NCBI GenBank assembly: GCA_023393125.1
Contig: JAEWMQ010000101.1
Location: forward strand, 37,341-101,340
Direction of reading: 5' to 3'
DNA length: 64,000 nt
Source: Bacillota bacterium
GTDB lineage: Bacteria > Bacillota > Clostridia > Lachnospirales > Cellulosilyticaceae
The position numbers and the translations under genes are program-made. The notes beneath the pieces are model-generated. The model was not told where the DNA came from. It did no database searches and saw only the letters and a list, made by a program, of their open reading frames with translations. Numbering within the stretch: the stretch's first letter is position 1; each line of letters starts with the position of its first letter. This document shows, one piece after another, positions 53,601-62,873 of this stretch.

Positions 53601-54773
53601 GTGAAAAAAATTATTATTGTTGGTGCAGGATTTTCAGGAAGTATTTTAGCACGTAAAATTGCAGAAGAATGTAATCAGCCAGTGCAAGTAATAGAAAAAA
53701 GAAATCATATTGGAGGTAACATGTATGATGAAGAAGATAAACATGGTATCCTAGTCCAACAATATGGACCACATGTTTTAGTGACTGATAGATGGATGGT
53801 TATAGAATATCTTTCTCAATTTGCAAAAATGAGCAAGTATACGGTTAAAGAACTTAGTTTTGTAGATGATAAATATGTAAGATTACCCTTCAACTTTGAA
53901 ACAGTTCAGCAAATGATAGGTCCTGAAAAAGCCGAGGTGTTGATTAATAAATTAAGAAAACAATTTATTGGTAGAGATCGTGTCCCTGTTGGTGAATTGG
54001 TTGAAAATGAAGATGAGGATATATCAGAATTTGGAAATCTCCTATTTGAAAAATGCTATCGTACGTATTGTGCTAAGCAATGGGGAATACCGACAGAATT
54101 ATTAGATAAAAGTATTATGAATAGGGTTCCAATGGCCATGAGTTATGATGAGCGCTATATGAACAAAGATTTTCAGTATATTCCAGAAGATGGATTTACT
54201 GCGCTATTTGAGACGATGTTAGATCATCCTAATATTTCTGTTAAAACCAATGAAGATGCATTAGAACATATTAGATTAGATGATGAACAAGGAATTATTT
54301 TATACAATGAAGAGCCAGTAGATTTATTGATTTATACAGGCGCACTTGATGAACTTTTTAAAATGAAATATGGAGAACTTCCATATCGTTCGCTTGAAAT
54401 AAAATATGATTGGTACAATGAAGAAAGAATGTATCCTGAAGCAATTATATCGTTTCCACAAGCAGAAGGATATACACGTAAGACAGAATATAAATATCTT
54501 ACTCCTGGTAGTGAAAAGGCACACGGAACTACAATAGCAACAGAGTATCCTGTACCTTATGTTAAGGGAGGGCAACATGCACCATATTATCCAGTTATTA
54601 CTCAGCAAACAATAGATCTTCATGAGCTATATAAAAAAGAAGCTTCTAAATTTGAACAACTTGTTTATTGCGGGAGGTTAGCAGATTTTCGTTACTTTAA
54701 TATGGATGAATGTATTCTAAACTCTTTTGAAGTATTTGAGAAAATTAAAGACAAGATTAAGTACGATAAGTAA
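53601..54773 (+). CDS. glf: UDP-galactopyranose mutase
   Basis: A 390-residue flavoenzyme that turns UDP-galactopyranose into UDP-galactofuranose. IIVGAGFSGSILARKIAEE holds the FAD loop; IEKRNHIGGNMYDEED follows. YGPHVLVTD near residue 55, KQWGIP near 160 and GRLADFRYFNMDE near 360 fit the family. I prefer GTG 53601 because AGGAG (53587-53591) is well placed for it, whereas the ATG at 53592 touches that site. It indicates galactofuranose in the polymer. Confidence 0.95.
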   Translation: MKKIIIVGAGFSGSILARKIAEECNQPVQVIEKRNHIGGNMYDEEDKHGILVQQYGPHVLVTDRWMVIEYLSQFAKMSKYTVKELSFVDDKYVRLPFNFETVQQMIGPEKAEVLINKLRKQFIGRDRVPVGELVENEDEDISEFGNLLFEKCYRTYCAKQWGIPTELLDKSIMNRVPMAMSYDERYMNKDFQYIPEDGFTALFETMLDHPNISVKTNEDALEHIRLDDEQGIILYNEEPVDLLIYTGALDELFKMKYGELPYRSLEIKYDWYNEERMYPEAIISFPQAEGYTRKTEYKYLTPGSEKAHGTTIATEYPVPYVKGGQHAPYYPVITQQTIDLHELYKKEASKFEQLVYCGRLADFRYFNMDECILNSFEVFEKIKDKIKYDK

Positions 54774-54806
54774 TACATTTTTTAATGAATTTAGGGAGAA
54801 GAAAGA

Positions 54807-56783
54807 ATGAATGAAATACTAAATGAAAAAAAAGAAGAAAAAATCTCGCAAGATATCAAATATGCTCATGGGAAAAGGTCTTGCAAGAGAATAGCAATCT
54901 ATGTAATATTTGATAAGGATGGGATTTTAGATGGATTTAGGAAGTACTACCTTGAAGAATTACGCAAAGAGGTAGATTGTATCGTAGCTATAGTTAATGG
55001 AACCCTCACCCCTGAAAGTAGAGAAGAGTTAGAAGTACTCACCGATGATATTTTAGTAAGAGAAAATAAAGGTTTACTTGCATATGGATGGATTGAGGGA
55101 ATTCAACATATTGGTTGGAATACACTTTATAAATATGATGAACTTTTGATGTTAAATGATAGTTTCTTTGGTCCCTTTTTCCCATTGAATGAAATGTTTA
55201 GTGAAATGGAGAAATCTAATGCCGATTTCTATGGGGCTATGAAAAATTTTGAAGAAAAAGCGTATACAAGTATTGCTGGTAGACCTATGAAACACGGACA
55301 TTTTATGGGATCTATCTGTTATTTTTATGTTATTAGAAAAAGATTACTTCATTCAGTTGAATTCCGTAATTATTGGAGCAATAAACCAGAAATTAAAGAA
55401 GACTGGGATACATATTTTTTTAGTGAAATTGATTTTTTTCAGTATGTAATGGATGCAGGATTTCGTATTGATGCATATCAGAGTGATAAGTTAAAAGGAT
55501 ACTTCTTTGATAATTTAAGTCATAATATGAGTAAATTAATACGTGATGATAAGATTCCTTTTGCTAGGATGCGTCCTTTTTGTACCGATATAAAAGATCA
55601 GAGCCTTCATGTTAATTATGGAAAGGACCCTCGTGAGACAATGGAGTATATTGAAAAATATACAAATTATGATGTGAATTTAATTTGGGATCATATTCTT
55701 AGAACTAAAAATCTAACAGATATTTGGAATCAGTTGCAACTAGAATATGTTGTTCCTAAATATTCGATTGAAAAACCATTTACTTATGATAAAAAAATTG
55801 CAGTTATACTACATATATATTATGAAGATCAAGTAGAGATTATTGCAGACTATTCTCGAAATTTCCCTTTAAATACTGATTTTTATATTACAACAACTAG
55901 TAAAGAAACAGAGGCAAGTATAATTAAAGCTTTTGATGAAAGGAACTTAAATTTTATTTGTAAAATAAGACCAAATGTAGGAGTAGCAATGTCCACATTA
56001 TGGATTACATATGCAGATATTATTACAGAAGGAAAATATGAATATTTATGCTATTTTCATGATAAGAAATCTCCTTATTCACAATTTAGTGTACAAGGAC
56101 AGCAATTTGCAGAGCGATGCTACCAAAATTTAATGGGAACAAAAGAGGTGGTTAAAAATATTATTAATTTATTGGAAGATAATCCTAGATTAGGAATTTT
56201 AGGCCCACCTATGGTGTACCATGGAGATTATTTTATGGCTGCTGCTAGAGGAAAAGATGGAAATAATCAAAATGTACAGGAACTTGCTAAAAAGTTAGGG
56301 TTGAAAGTAGATACAAATCCAAATAAACTATCAGTATCAGCTTATGGAGATATGTTTTGGTTTCGTGCAGATGCCATGAAAAAGGCTATATCAACAGGAT
56401 TTTCTTATGATGATTTTGATATCAAATATCAACAAGATTTTACTATATTACACGCTATTGAAAGGATTTATGGCTATATAGCTCAGGATGCGGGGTACTA
56501 TTATGCTGAAGTTATTAATAGTGATGATGCTAGGAGTGACTTAGTTAATTATAGATATATGTTAGAACAATTATCTATGAATATGTTTAATAGAGGATTT
56601 TATTTTGGAAATTTTGAACACTTAAAACAACAAGTGTTAAATCTAGATGCATCTATATTGAGTAGTAAAAGAAGTAGAGCAAAATTATTTTTACACAATC
56701 TTTTAGTAAGCAATAATGCTACTAAGCGTAAATTGGGATTATTTTTACAGAGAACTTATAGAAGATGGTTTAAGAAAAAATAA
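54807..56783 (+). CDS. Rhamnan-synthesis RgpF-family protein
   Basis: A 658-residue protein of the RgpF family (PF05045 type), found in rhamnose-containing surface glycan clusters. KRIAIYVIFDKDGILDGF opens the core; LMLNDSFFGPFFPL near residue 115 is typical. The second half has YEDQVEIIADYSRNFP, CYFHDKKSP and a basic C-terminal tail (LFLQRTYRRWFKKK). GGGAGAAG precedes the ATG. In streptococci RgpF modifies or extends rhamnan; the exact reaction here is not known. It fits with the rfb genes. Confidence 0.9.
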   Translation: MNEILNEKKEEKISQDIKYAHGKRSCKRIAIYVIFDKDGILDGFRKYYLEELRKEVDCIVAIVNGTLTPESREELEVLTDDILVRENKGLLAYGWIEGIQHIGWNTLYKYDELLMLNDSFFGPFFPLNEMFSEMEKSNADFYGAMKNFEEKAYTSIAGRPMKHGHFMGSICYFYVIRKRLLHSVEFRNYWSNKPEIKEDWDTYFFSEIDFFQYVMDAGFRIDAYQSDKLKGYFFDNLSHNMSKLIRDDKIPFARMRPFCTDIKDQSLHVNYGKDPRETMEYIEKYTNYDVNLIWDHILRTKNLTDIWNQLQLEYVVPKYSIEKPFTYDKKIAVILHIYYEDQVEIIADYSRNFPLNTDFYITTTSKETEASIIKAFDERNLNFICKIRPNVGVAMSTLWITYADIITEGKYEYLCYFHDKKSPYSQFSVQGQQFAERCYQNLMGTKEVVKNIINLLEDNPRLGILGPPMVYHGDYFMAAARGKDGNNQNVQELAKKLGLKVDTNPNKLSVSAYGDMFWFRADAMKKAISTGFSYDDFDIKYQQDFTILHAIERIYGYIAQDAGYYYAEVINSDDARSDLVNYRYMLEQLSMNMFNRGFYFGNFEHLKQQVLNLDASILSSKRSRAKLFLHNLLVSNNATKRKLGLFLQRTYRRWFKKK

Positions 56784-57083
56784 GAGGTTAATAACCCACT
56801 ATATTTTCAGTGCTTATTGTTAATTAAAAGAGCTATTAGAATTATGGAAAAATGACCGAAGTGATTTATCGTGAAGTCAAATACAAGTGTGAAGATAGTT
56901 GAAGAGAATGCTACATTTTTGATGGAAAAGGATTATTATATTAGGCATTCTAGAATCATGATATAGTATACAGCTAAAAAGGAAGATAACTAAACAAGTC
57001 TAATGTAAATGAATTATTTGGAAATTTATATAATTATTGTGCGGAAACTATATACTTTAAAATGCCTGAAGAGGAGAGTGAAA
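56784..57083. other. 300-base gap before rfbC
   Basis: No gene is seen. A TATAGTATACA-like -10 region near 56965 could serve rfbC. The in-frame open stretch upstream of rfbC (from 57009) looks like non-coding read-through. Confidence 0.4.
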
Positions 57084-57659
57084 ATGGGAAAATTTAATTT
57101 TGTCACAACATCGCTTAAAGACGTTTATATTATCGAGCCAACAGTATTTGGTGATCACCGTGGCTATTTCATGGAAAGCTATTCAAAACGTGATTTTGAA
57201 GAAGCAGGTCTTACCATGAATTTTGTACAAGATAATGAAAGCAAATCTAAGAAAGGTGTACTTCGTGGTCTGCACTTCCAAACTAAGCATACTCAAGGGA
57301 AACTTGTACGTGTCGTTGAAGGTGAAGTATTTGATGTAGCTGTTGACCTTAGAGAAGGTTCACCTACTTTTGGGAAATGGGAAGGTGTAATCCTTACAGC
57401 AGAGAATAAAAAGCAATTCTACATACCAGAAGGCTTTGCTCATGGTTTCTTAGTATTATCTGATACAGCAACCTTCCAATACAAGTGTACAGATTATTAT
57501 GCGCCAGAGTATGATGGTGGCGTACTATGGAATGATCCTGATATTGGGATTGAGTGGCCTTTAGAGGGGATTGAAGAAGTACTCCTTTCTGATAAGGATC
57601 AAAAGCAACAAACTCTTAAAGAATTTATGAGTAAAGAAAATCCTTTTAAATATGAATAA
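57084..57659 (+). CDS. rfbC: dTDP-4-dehydrorhamnose 3,5-epimerase
   Basis: A 191-residue RmlC cupin, the third enzyme of dTDP-L-rhamnose synthesis. DHRGYFMESYSKRDFEEAG near residue 22, NESKSKKGVLRGLHFQ near 52 with the catalytic His, VFDVAVDLREGSPTFGKW near 85 and FYIPEGFAHGFLVLSD near 112 fit the family. I chose ATG 57084 with GAGGAGAG upstream; the frame is open 75 bases further but that part has no homology. It is separated from rfbABD by about 10 kb and has its own terminator. Confidence 0.96.
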   Translation: MGKFNFVTTSLKDVYIIEPTVFGDHRGYFMESYSKRDFEEAGLTMNFVQDNESKSKKGVLRGLHFQTKHTQGKLVRVVEGEVFDVAVDLREGSPTFGKWEGVILTAENKKQFYIPEGFAHGFLVLSDTATFQYKCTDYYAPEYDGGVLWNDPDIGIEWPLEGIEEVLLSDKDQKQQTLKEFMSKENPFKYE

Positions 57660-57695
57660 CTTCATCATAGGATAGAAAGAATAGAGAGATAAAAG

Positions 57696-57753
57696 AAAAA
57701 GACCTCTGAGGGAGAGTACATAGTAAAAAAGCTACCCTCAGAGGTCTTTTTTG
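57696..57753 (+). terminator. rfbC terminator
   Basis: AAAAAGACCTCTGAGGG (57696-57712) pairs perfectly with CCCTCAGAGGTCTTTTT (57735-57751). Confidence 0.9.
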
Positions 57754-57816
57754 ATATAATAATACAAGTTATAGCTAATTAGAGTATAGTTTTATATAAA
57801 AGAAACGAGGAATATT

Positions 57817-58788
57817 ATGCCGAAAGTATCTGTAGTTATTCCAAATTACAATGGTGAAAAGTATCTAAGAGGATGCATAGAGTCTCTTAGAAAACAAGAT
57901 GATTTAGATTTCGAAACGATTATTATAGATAATGCATCACAAGATAGTGATTATAAATGGCTTGATGAGTATAAAGACATTATTTTTAAAAGATTAGACA
58001 AGAATTATGGCTTTAGTTCTGCAGTTAATGTAGGGATTAAAATGGCTCAAGGGGAGTATGTACTTTTATTAAATAATGATACGGTAGTAGAAGAAGATTT
58101 CGTAAGGCAAATGGTTAAAGCCATCGAAAAGGATAAACGTATCTTTGGTGTGTCTAGTAAGATGATTGCTTATCAGGACCATAGCATTATGGATGATGCA
58201 GGGGATGAGTACACTGTTTTAGGATGGGCTTATAAAACAGGAGATGGTAAACCAGTAGAGGATTTTATTAAGCCACGTAAAGTATTTAGTGCCTGTGCAG
58301 GGGCGGCGTTATATCGTAAGAAAGTCTTTAATGAGATGGGATTATTTGACGAGAGCTTTTTTGCTTATATGGAGGATGTAGATGTAAGCTATAGGGCAAG
58401 AATTTATGGCTATTATAATGTGTATTGTCCAGAGGCTAAGGTTTATCATATAGGAAGTGCTACGTCAGGTAGCAAATATAATGAGTTTAAGGTACGCTTA
58501 GCAGCTAGAAATAATGTTTATGTACCTTATAAGAACATGCCATTATTACAACTGATATTAAATTTTCCGGCTTTATTATTAGGTACAGTAATTAAGTGGG
58601 TATGGTTTAAGAAAAGGGGATTCGGGAAGGTATATAAAGAAGGGTTATTAGAAGGAATGAAGGGTATAGTAAATGTAAATAAAGTGCCATTTAAAATAAA
58701 ACATATCCCACATTACGTGCATATAGAAGCTTTATTGATAAAGAATGTATTTAAATATATAAAGCTCAAGCTTAATAACAAATACTAA
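57817..58788 (+). CDS. Family 2 glycosyltransferase (rhamnosyltransferase-like)
   Basis: A 323-residue GT2 enzyme. VSVVIPNYNGEKYLRGCIESL opens the GT-A fold; LLLNNDTVVEEDF near residue 90 holds the metal-binding Asp. FFAYMEDVDVSYRARIYGY near 188 is the acceptor-side signature. The C-terminal region is basic with a hydrophobic stretch. Enzymes of this type add rhamnose or related sugars in clostridial glycans. ACGAGGA precedes the ATG. Confidence 0.93.
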   Translation: MPKVSVVIPNYNGEKYLRGCIESLRKQDDLDFETIIIDNASQDSDYKWLDEYKDIIFKRLDKNYGFSSAVNVGIKMAQGEYVLLLNNDTVVEEDFVRQMVKAIEKDKRIFGVSSKMIAYQDHSIMDDAGDEYTVLGWAYKTGDGKPVEDFIKPRKVFSACAGAALYRKKVFNEMGLFDESFFAYMEDVDVSYRARIYGYYNVYCPEAKVYHIGSATSGSKYNEFKVRLAARNNVYVPYKNMPLLQLILNFPALLLGTVIKWVWFKKRGFGKVYKEGLLEGMKGIVNVNKVPFKIKHIPHYVHIEALLIKNVFKYIKLKLNNKY

Positions 58789-58838
58789 GAATACCTGAAA
58801 GATTCATACTAATGGGATATATAGAGATGGGGATTGAG

Positions 58839-60131
58839 ATGAAGTTTAATCGTATTAAAGAATTTATTATCAAATATTTAAATGAGTATATTATTGAAGG
58901 GATTCTTTCTGTTCTTATACTAGTACTGTTAATTATCTATTTTGTTTGTAGAGATAGTCAAAATATATCATCTATTATAGATTTTACAATTTTCTTTGGT
59001 GTTGCAATTGCGTTTATTTCCAAATTTATTACCGGTATATTTTCTTCATGGTTACGCAAAAAGATTGAAGATCAGGTGAAATTAGACACTAATTATAATC
59101 GTATTATTAAACAATACCCATGCTGTTCAAATATGTTATCTTATACCAATACTGAGTCTGGGCTTTTTAAGATGGGAAAAAAGAGAACAAGCTGTAAGTT
59201 AGTTACGGAGAATACAAATGAGCATACATATAGATTTCCTGTTACGCTAGAATGTAGAGGACCTAAATTAGAATTTATTATACAAGATTCTAACTCTCAG
59301 TATGTACTACCAGATTCTATCGTAAGTAAATACGATGAGCTTATAGCAGCACATAACAGTTCAGATGTGTATAATCAGTTAAATATTCGCTTAGATGATT
59401 ATGAATTAATAGAATCCAAGGTGAAATTTATGACTAGCAGGACAACTTACTTTGACTCACTTGTAACTAATCGAGCTATGGATTTTAAATGGAATAATGG
59501 TTTGTCTGTAAGAGACCTATATGCATATGGCCCTTTTCTACCTGAACTTAAAAACTCTCTTCTTTCAAATCATTTAGGATTTAATGGTTTTATCGAGTCT
59601 GTTGATGGAGATATTATTTTTATCTTGCGTAGTAATAATGTATCTATTGGGAAAAATACATTGGGAACTAGTATAGGAGCCTCGCTAAAGACGAGATATG
59701 CACTAGATTGTAATCAAAAGTTTACAACTGAAGGATTAGAAGCAGGGATTAAGGCTGAAATTAAAGATGAACTTTGCATTCAAGAAGGTGATTATGCCTT
59801 TACTCTTTATCATAATATAATTAGTGTTTATAGAGATATAGTAGAAGGTGGAAAGCCACAGTTACTTTTTTATGTTAAAGTAAATCGTAGTTCCCGAGAG
59901 ATTCAACAAGCATTTAGTAAAGAGATTAAAGGGAAAAGAGCAAAGTGGGATTTTCAAAAAAGGTTAAAACAAGATGGAAATAAACTAGTTTTTGTTGCTA
60001 AAGGTGATTTGAGAAGAATTTATATTGCACCGGATATGATTATAATAGGGGATAAATGTTATCCTACAATGCCGTCAGTAGGAGCTTCTCTTGCGATGTT
60101 TATTAACTATCTAGATAAGGTTGGTGAATAG
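58839..60131 (+). CDS. Two-segment membrane protein with large cytoplasmic domain, unknown
   Basis: About 430 residues. Two N-terminal membrane segments (about 15-35 and 45-67) precede a basic stretch and about 350 soluble residues. Near residues 290-312 GLEAGIKAEIKDELCIQEG loosely recalls a NUDIX box, but key residues differ, so this is no firm call. The start is unsure: ATGs at 58812, 58827 and 58839 are in frame, and the last has GGGG just upstream. It ends 2 bases before the PP2C-like gene, so the two are coupled. I do not recognise the family. Confidence 0.6.
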   Translation: MKFNRIKEFIIKYLNEYIIEGILSVLILVLLIIYFVCRDSQNISSIIDFTIFFGVAIAFISKFITGIFSSWLRKKIEDQVKLDTNYNRIIKQYPCCSNMLSYTNTESGLFKMGKKRTSCKLVTENTNEHTYRFPVTLECRGPKLEFIIQDSNSQYVLPDSIVSKYDELIAAHNSSDVYNQLNIRLDDYELIESKVKFMTSRTTYFDSLVTNRAMDFKWNNGLSVRDLYAYGPFLPELKNSLLSNHLGFNGFIESVDGDIIFILRSNNVSIGKNTLGTSIGASLKTRYALDCNQKFTTEGLEAGIKAEIKDELCIQEGDYAFTLYHNIISVYRDIVEGGKPQLLFYVKVNRSSREIQQAFSKEIKGKRAKWDFQKRLKQDGNKLVFVAKGDLRRIYIAPDMIIIGDKCYPTMPSVGASLAMFINYLDKVGE

Positions 60132-60133
60132 AA

Positions 60134-60946
60134 TTGATTAAAGTTATAGAACACTACTTACAAGGAAAGTCAAAGGTTGAAAATAACTGTGAGGATGGGC
60201 TATTTATAAATGATTATTATGTTGCTGTTATTGATGGTGTGACTAGTAAGGGTAAGCAACGTTGGCAAGGGTATACAAGTGGTGGGTATGCAAAAGAAAT
60301 TTTATTGGATACGCTTGCATCTGCAGAACCTACACTTACAGCTACTCAGATGATGGAATTGCTTAATGATAGTCTAGCTGAGGCATATAGTCAAGAGGTT
60401 ATAGAAGATGACCTGGTAGAGTGGTTACGTGCTAGTATTATTGTATATAGTGATTTTTATAAGGAAGTTTGGGTCTTTGGAGATTGTCAATGCTGTATAA
60501 ATAATATGGTATATAGGCATGACAAGAAGATAGATGAACTCCTGTCTTCTCTTAGAACATTGACTATTGAATCTGCTTTAAAACGAGGAGATACGCTCAT
60601 ATCATTACAAGAAAGAGATAAAGGAAGAGAAGCTATTTTGCCATTTCTTAAGCTGCAGTTAGATTTTGAGAATACAGACTATAAGTTTGGATATAGTGTA
60701 CTTAATGGTCACAATATTGATTTGAAACAACTAGTTATTTATCCTATAAAAATAGGAGATGAGATTATACTGGCGTCTGATGGTTATCCTAAACTTTATC
60801 GAACACTGGAGGAAAGTGAAGCCTTCTTAAAAGAAGTTCTTGAAAAGGATCCACTTTGTTATACTATTTATCCTTCTACAAAGGGAGTAGTACAAGGGTA
60901 TTTAAGCTATGATGATAGGTGTTATGTGAGATTTGAGGTTATATAG
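60134..60946 (+). CDS. PP2C-like protein phosphatase
   Basis: A 270-residue protein with the pattern of metal-dependent Ser/Thr phosphatases. NNCEDGLFINDYYVAVIDGVTS near residue 17 gives the first Asp pair, GDEIILASDGYPKLY near 208 the SDG, and YDDRCYVRF near 258 the final Asp. The start is TTG at 60134, which follows the previous gene by 2 bases. No kinase gene is nearby. It may act with the preceding membrane protein to control glycan synthesis, or the pair could be a separate module (inference). Confidence 0.72.
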   Translation: MIKVIEHYLQGKSKVENNCEDGLFINDYYVAVIDGVTSKGKQRWQGYTSGGYAKEILLDTLASAEPTLTATQMMELLNDSLAEAYSQEVIEDDLVEWLRASIIVYSDFYKEVWVFGDCQCCINNMVYRHDKKIDELLSSLRTLTIESALKRGDTLISLQERDKGREAILPFLKLQLDFENTDYKFGYSVLNGHNIDLKQLVIYPIKIGDEIILASDGYPKLYRTLEESEAFLKEVLEKDPLCYTIYPSTKGVVQGYLSYDDRCYVRFEVI

Positions 60947-61333
60947 TTAAGTTTTGCTACAGTCAGGTTCATGGAATAGGCTTTCATGTCCGTTCACTTT
61001 GATGAAGTTTGGTAACTAAATCCTGAGCCAAGGCGACAACATAAATAAGTAGTGCAAGAACTGCATATTGTGTGGGGATAGGAATGTAGTGCCATAGGTA
61101 GATAAGAAAACAAGAAGGTTCTGTATTAATAGTTTGCCAGTGCTTTTTATATTAGGGTGTTAAGTACATAAAAATAATATTATTTAAATGATAAGAGGGC
61201 ATGAATTATAAGATTTCATGCCTTTTTTTGTTGCTATAATTTGTATAATAATTTATAATATGAGAATTGAGTTTATGTTTAAAAAATAAAATGCTTAACA
61301 ATATATATTAAGTTTAAAGGGGAACAAATAATA
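60947..61333. other. Gap before the second Wzy-like gene
   Basis: A terminator hairpin GGCATGAA (61198-61205)/TTCATGCC (61215-61222) plus T7 lies here and would end transcripts from the left. TATAAT-like runs follow at about 61255. No ORF is seen in 60950-61190. Confidence 0.6.
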
Positions 61334-61408
61334 ATGGGAAGTATAAGAAAAGAAAAGGTACTACATAAGTTAATAAATGTAGTAGGATGCGTTTTTTACT
61401 TGAGTTAA
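61334..61408 (+). CDS. 24-codon upstream ORF, or frameshifted start of the next gene
   Basis: ATG at 61334 has a good AAAGGGGAA site, whereas the ATG at 61387 of the next ORF lacks one. The short frame (MGSIRKEKVLHKLINVVGC..., stop at 61406) overlaps the start of the next gene in another frame across a T6 run at 61392-61397. It could be a leader peptide with translational coupling. Alternatively it is the true N-terminus of the next gene, split by a one-base slip. Confidence 0.4.
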   Translation: MGSIRKEKVLHKLINVVGCVFYLS

Positions 61409-62757
61409 TTTTTGGATTTAATGGGACACTACTTGTTATTAATAAAGTTGGTATTAGAAAATGGCTGTTTATAAGCCTAGCTATATTATGTAGTATCTAT
61501 TGTTTGGGATTATTAAAGCAGATGGGGATAAAATCGGTTTTTCAACAATGGAGTGGTCTAGATTATATCATAATAGGTTTCCTTGGAATACAATTAATCT
61601 GGGTTTTTATTATACCTTACTGTACTAGAGGTAGCATTAAATTAGGAATAAAAGAGATTTTTTCATTTTCAGTCCTTCTATTATATTTTCCATTAAGTCT
61701 GATGATTAAAAGTAAATATATTGATTGGGAAAAAGTTAAATCGTTAGTAAGGCATTTGACAATTGGGTTGGCAGTGCTACATCTTATTTTATATGTGGGA
61801 GAAACGTTAGTAGAAGATGCAACGTTTACCCTTAATTTTTTTGCTATTGTTAACAAAATAACATTTGGGTACTCTAAAAGGCCTCTAGTACTGATGCCAG
61901 CTTATTATATTCGGGTTGTTTATGCAGCTTCTATTTTTCTATTAGTACCTATTTATTTCATGCTTAATGAAAGAACATGGAAAAAATCAGCGTGGTTATA
62001 TTATGCTATTGCTGTAGGAGGCATATTAACAACGGTTGCAAAATCACTTTTTTTAGGGTGTCTTTTAGGGATCGTATTTTATTTGCTTTTTATTTTTAAA
62101 TATTATTATAGCCACCTGAAAAATAAGCTAATTATAAGATGTGGTAGATTGATAGTACTGACATTGGCATTTATTGTGGTCTTTGATACGGCTGTAAGTG
62201 ATGGATATATTATGAGACGTTGGAATACGATGTTTTTCATAAAGGCTAGTGAGAAGCAAGTGAGTAATGGAAAAGAAACTATGGAGCCTATAACAGAAGA
62301 AGAAAAGAATCAAGATGTTTTGGAGGGAACTGAACGATCAAATTATACAAGGGTAGAGCAAACAGCAAAACTTATAGAGCATTGGAAAGCAAGACCAATA
62401 TTAGGCCATGGTTATGGTAGTTCTGTCCCTAATTATATAAGAGGAAGCGAAGATACACCTTACTCATATGAGATGTTCTTGCCAGCTATGTTAATGAAAC
62501 TAGGTATTATAGGTGTTAGTTTTTGGATTATCCTTTTTGTTTATTTAGTGAGAAACATCGTTATATTAAGTGAGAAGTACAAGGAGAGAGCATTATCCAT
62601 TGGTTATTTGCTAATTGCACTCGTGATAACTACTCAATTCAATCCTTTCTTGATAAATTCATCAGGAATGGCTATTGTACTTTTTATTCTTCTAGAATTA
62701 AAAGTTATGATGTCAACTAATGAAACTTGCTTTATAGAAGATAGTATGGAGGTTTAG
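61387..62757 (+). CDS. Second O-antigen ligase/Wzy-like membrane protein
   Basis: A 456-residue protein with about ten membrane segments. A Wzy/WaaL-type loop lies outside: TRVEQTAKLIEHWKARPILG then HGYGSSVPNYIRGSEDTPYSYEM near residues 315-360. GGILTTVAKSLFLGCLLGIVFYLL lies near 215. It likely polymerises or ligates repeat units. The ATG at 61387 has a poor ribosome-binding site and an overlapping short ORF just upstream. Two such proteins in one locus suggest two polymers or two steps. Confidence 0.75.
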   Translation: MRFLLELIFGFNGTLLVINKVGIRKWLFISLAILCSIYCLGLLKQMGIKSVFQQWSGLDYIIIGFLGIQLIWVFIIPYCTRGSIKLGIKEIFSFSVLLLYFPLSLMIKSKYIDWEKVKSLVRHLTIGLAVLHLILYVGETLVEDATFTLNFFAIVNKITFGYSKRPLVLMPAYYIRVVYAASIFLLVPIYFMLNERTWKKSAWLYYAIAVGGILTTVAKSLFLGCLLGIVFYLLFIFKYYYSHLKNKLIIRCGRLIVLTLAFIVVFDTAVSDGYIMRRWNTMFFIKASEKQVSNGKETMEPITEEEKNQDVLEGTERSNYTRVEQTAKLIEHWKARPILGHGYGSSVPNYIRGSEDTPYSYEMFLPAMLMKLGIIGVSFWIILFVYLVRNIVILSEKYKERALSIGYLLIALVITTQFNPFLINSSGMAIVLFILLELKVMMSTNETCFIEDSMEV

Positions 62758-62873
62758 TAGTGAAATTTGATTAATTGTGGTATATTTAAGAGAGTGAGAA
62801 TTACATAATATAATAGTACCTATTAGATTGTGTTCTGCTATTGAGGTGTAGGTGAAATAGAAAGGTGTAAAGT

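Noticed and set aside
62425..62440. TTCTGTCCCTAATT in the second Wzy-like gene as a word copy
   Set aside because: Three mismatches to the 13-bp word, too weak to count.
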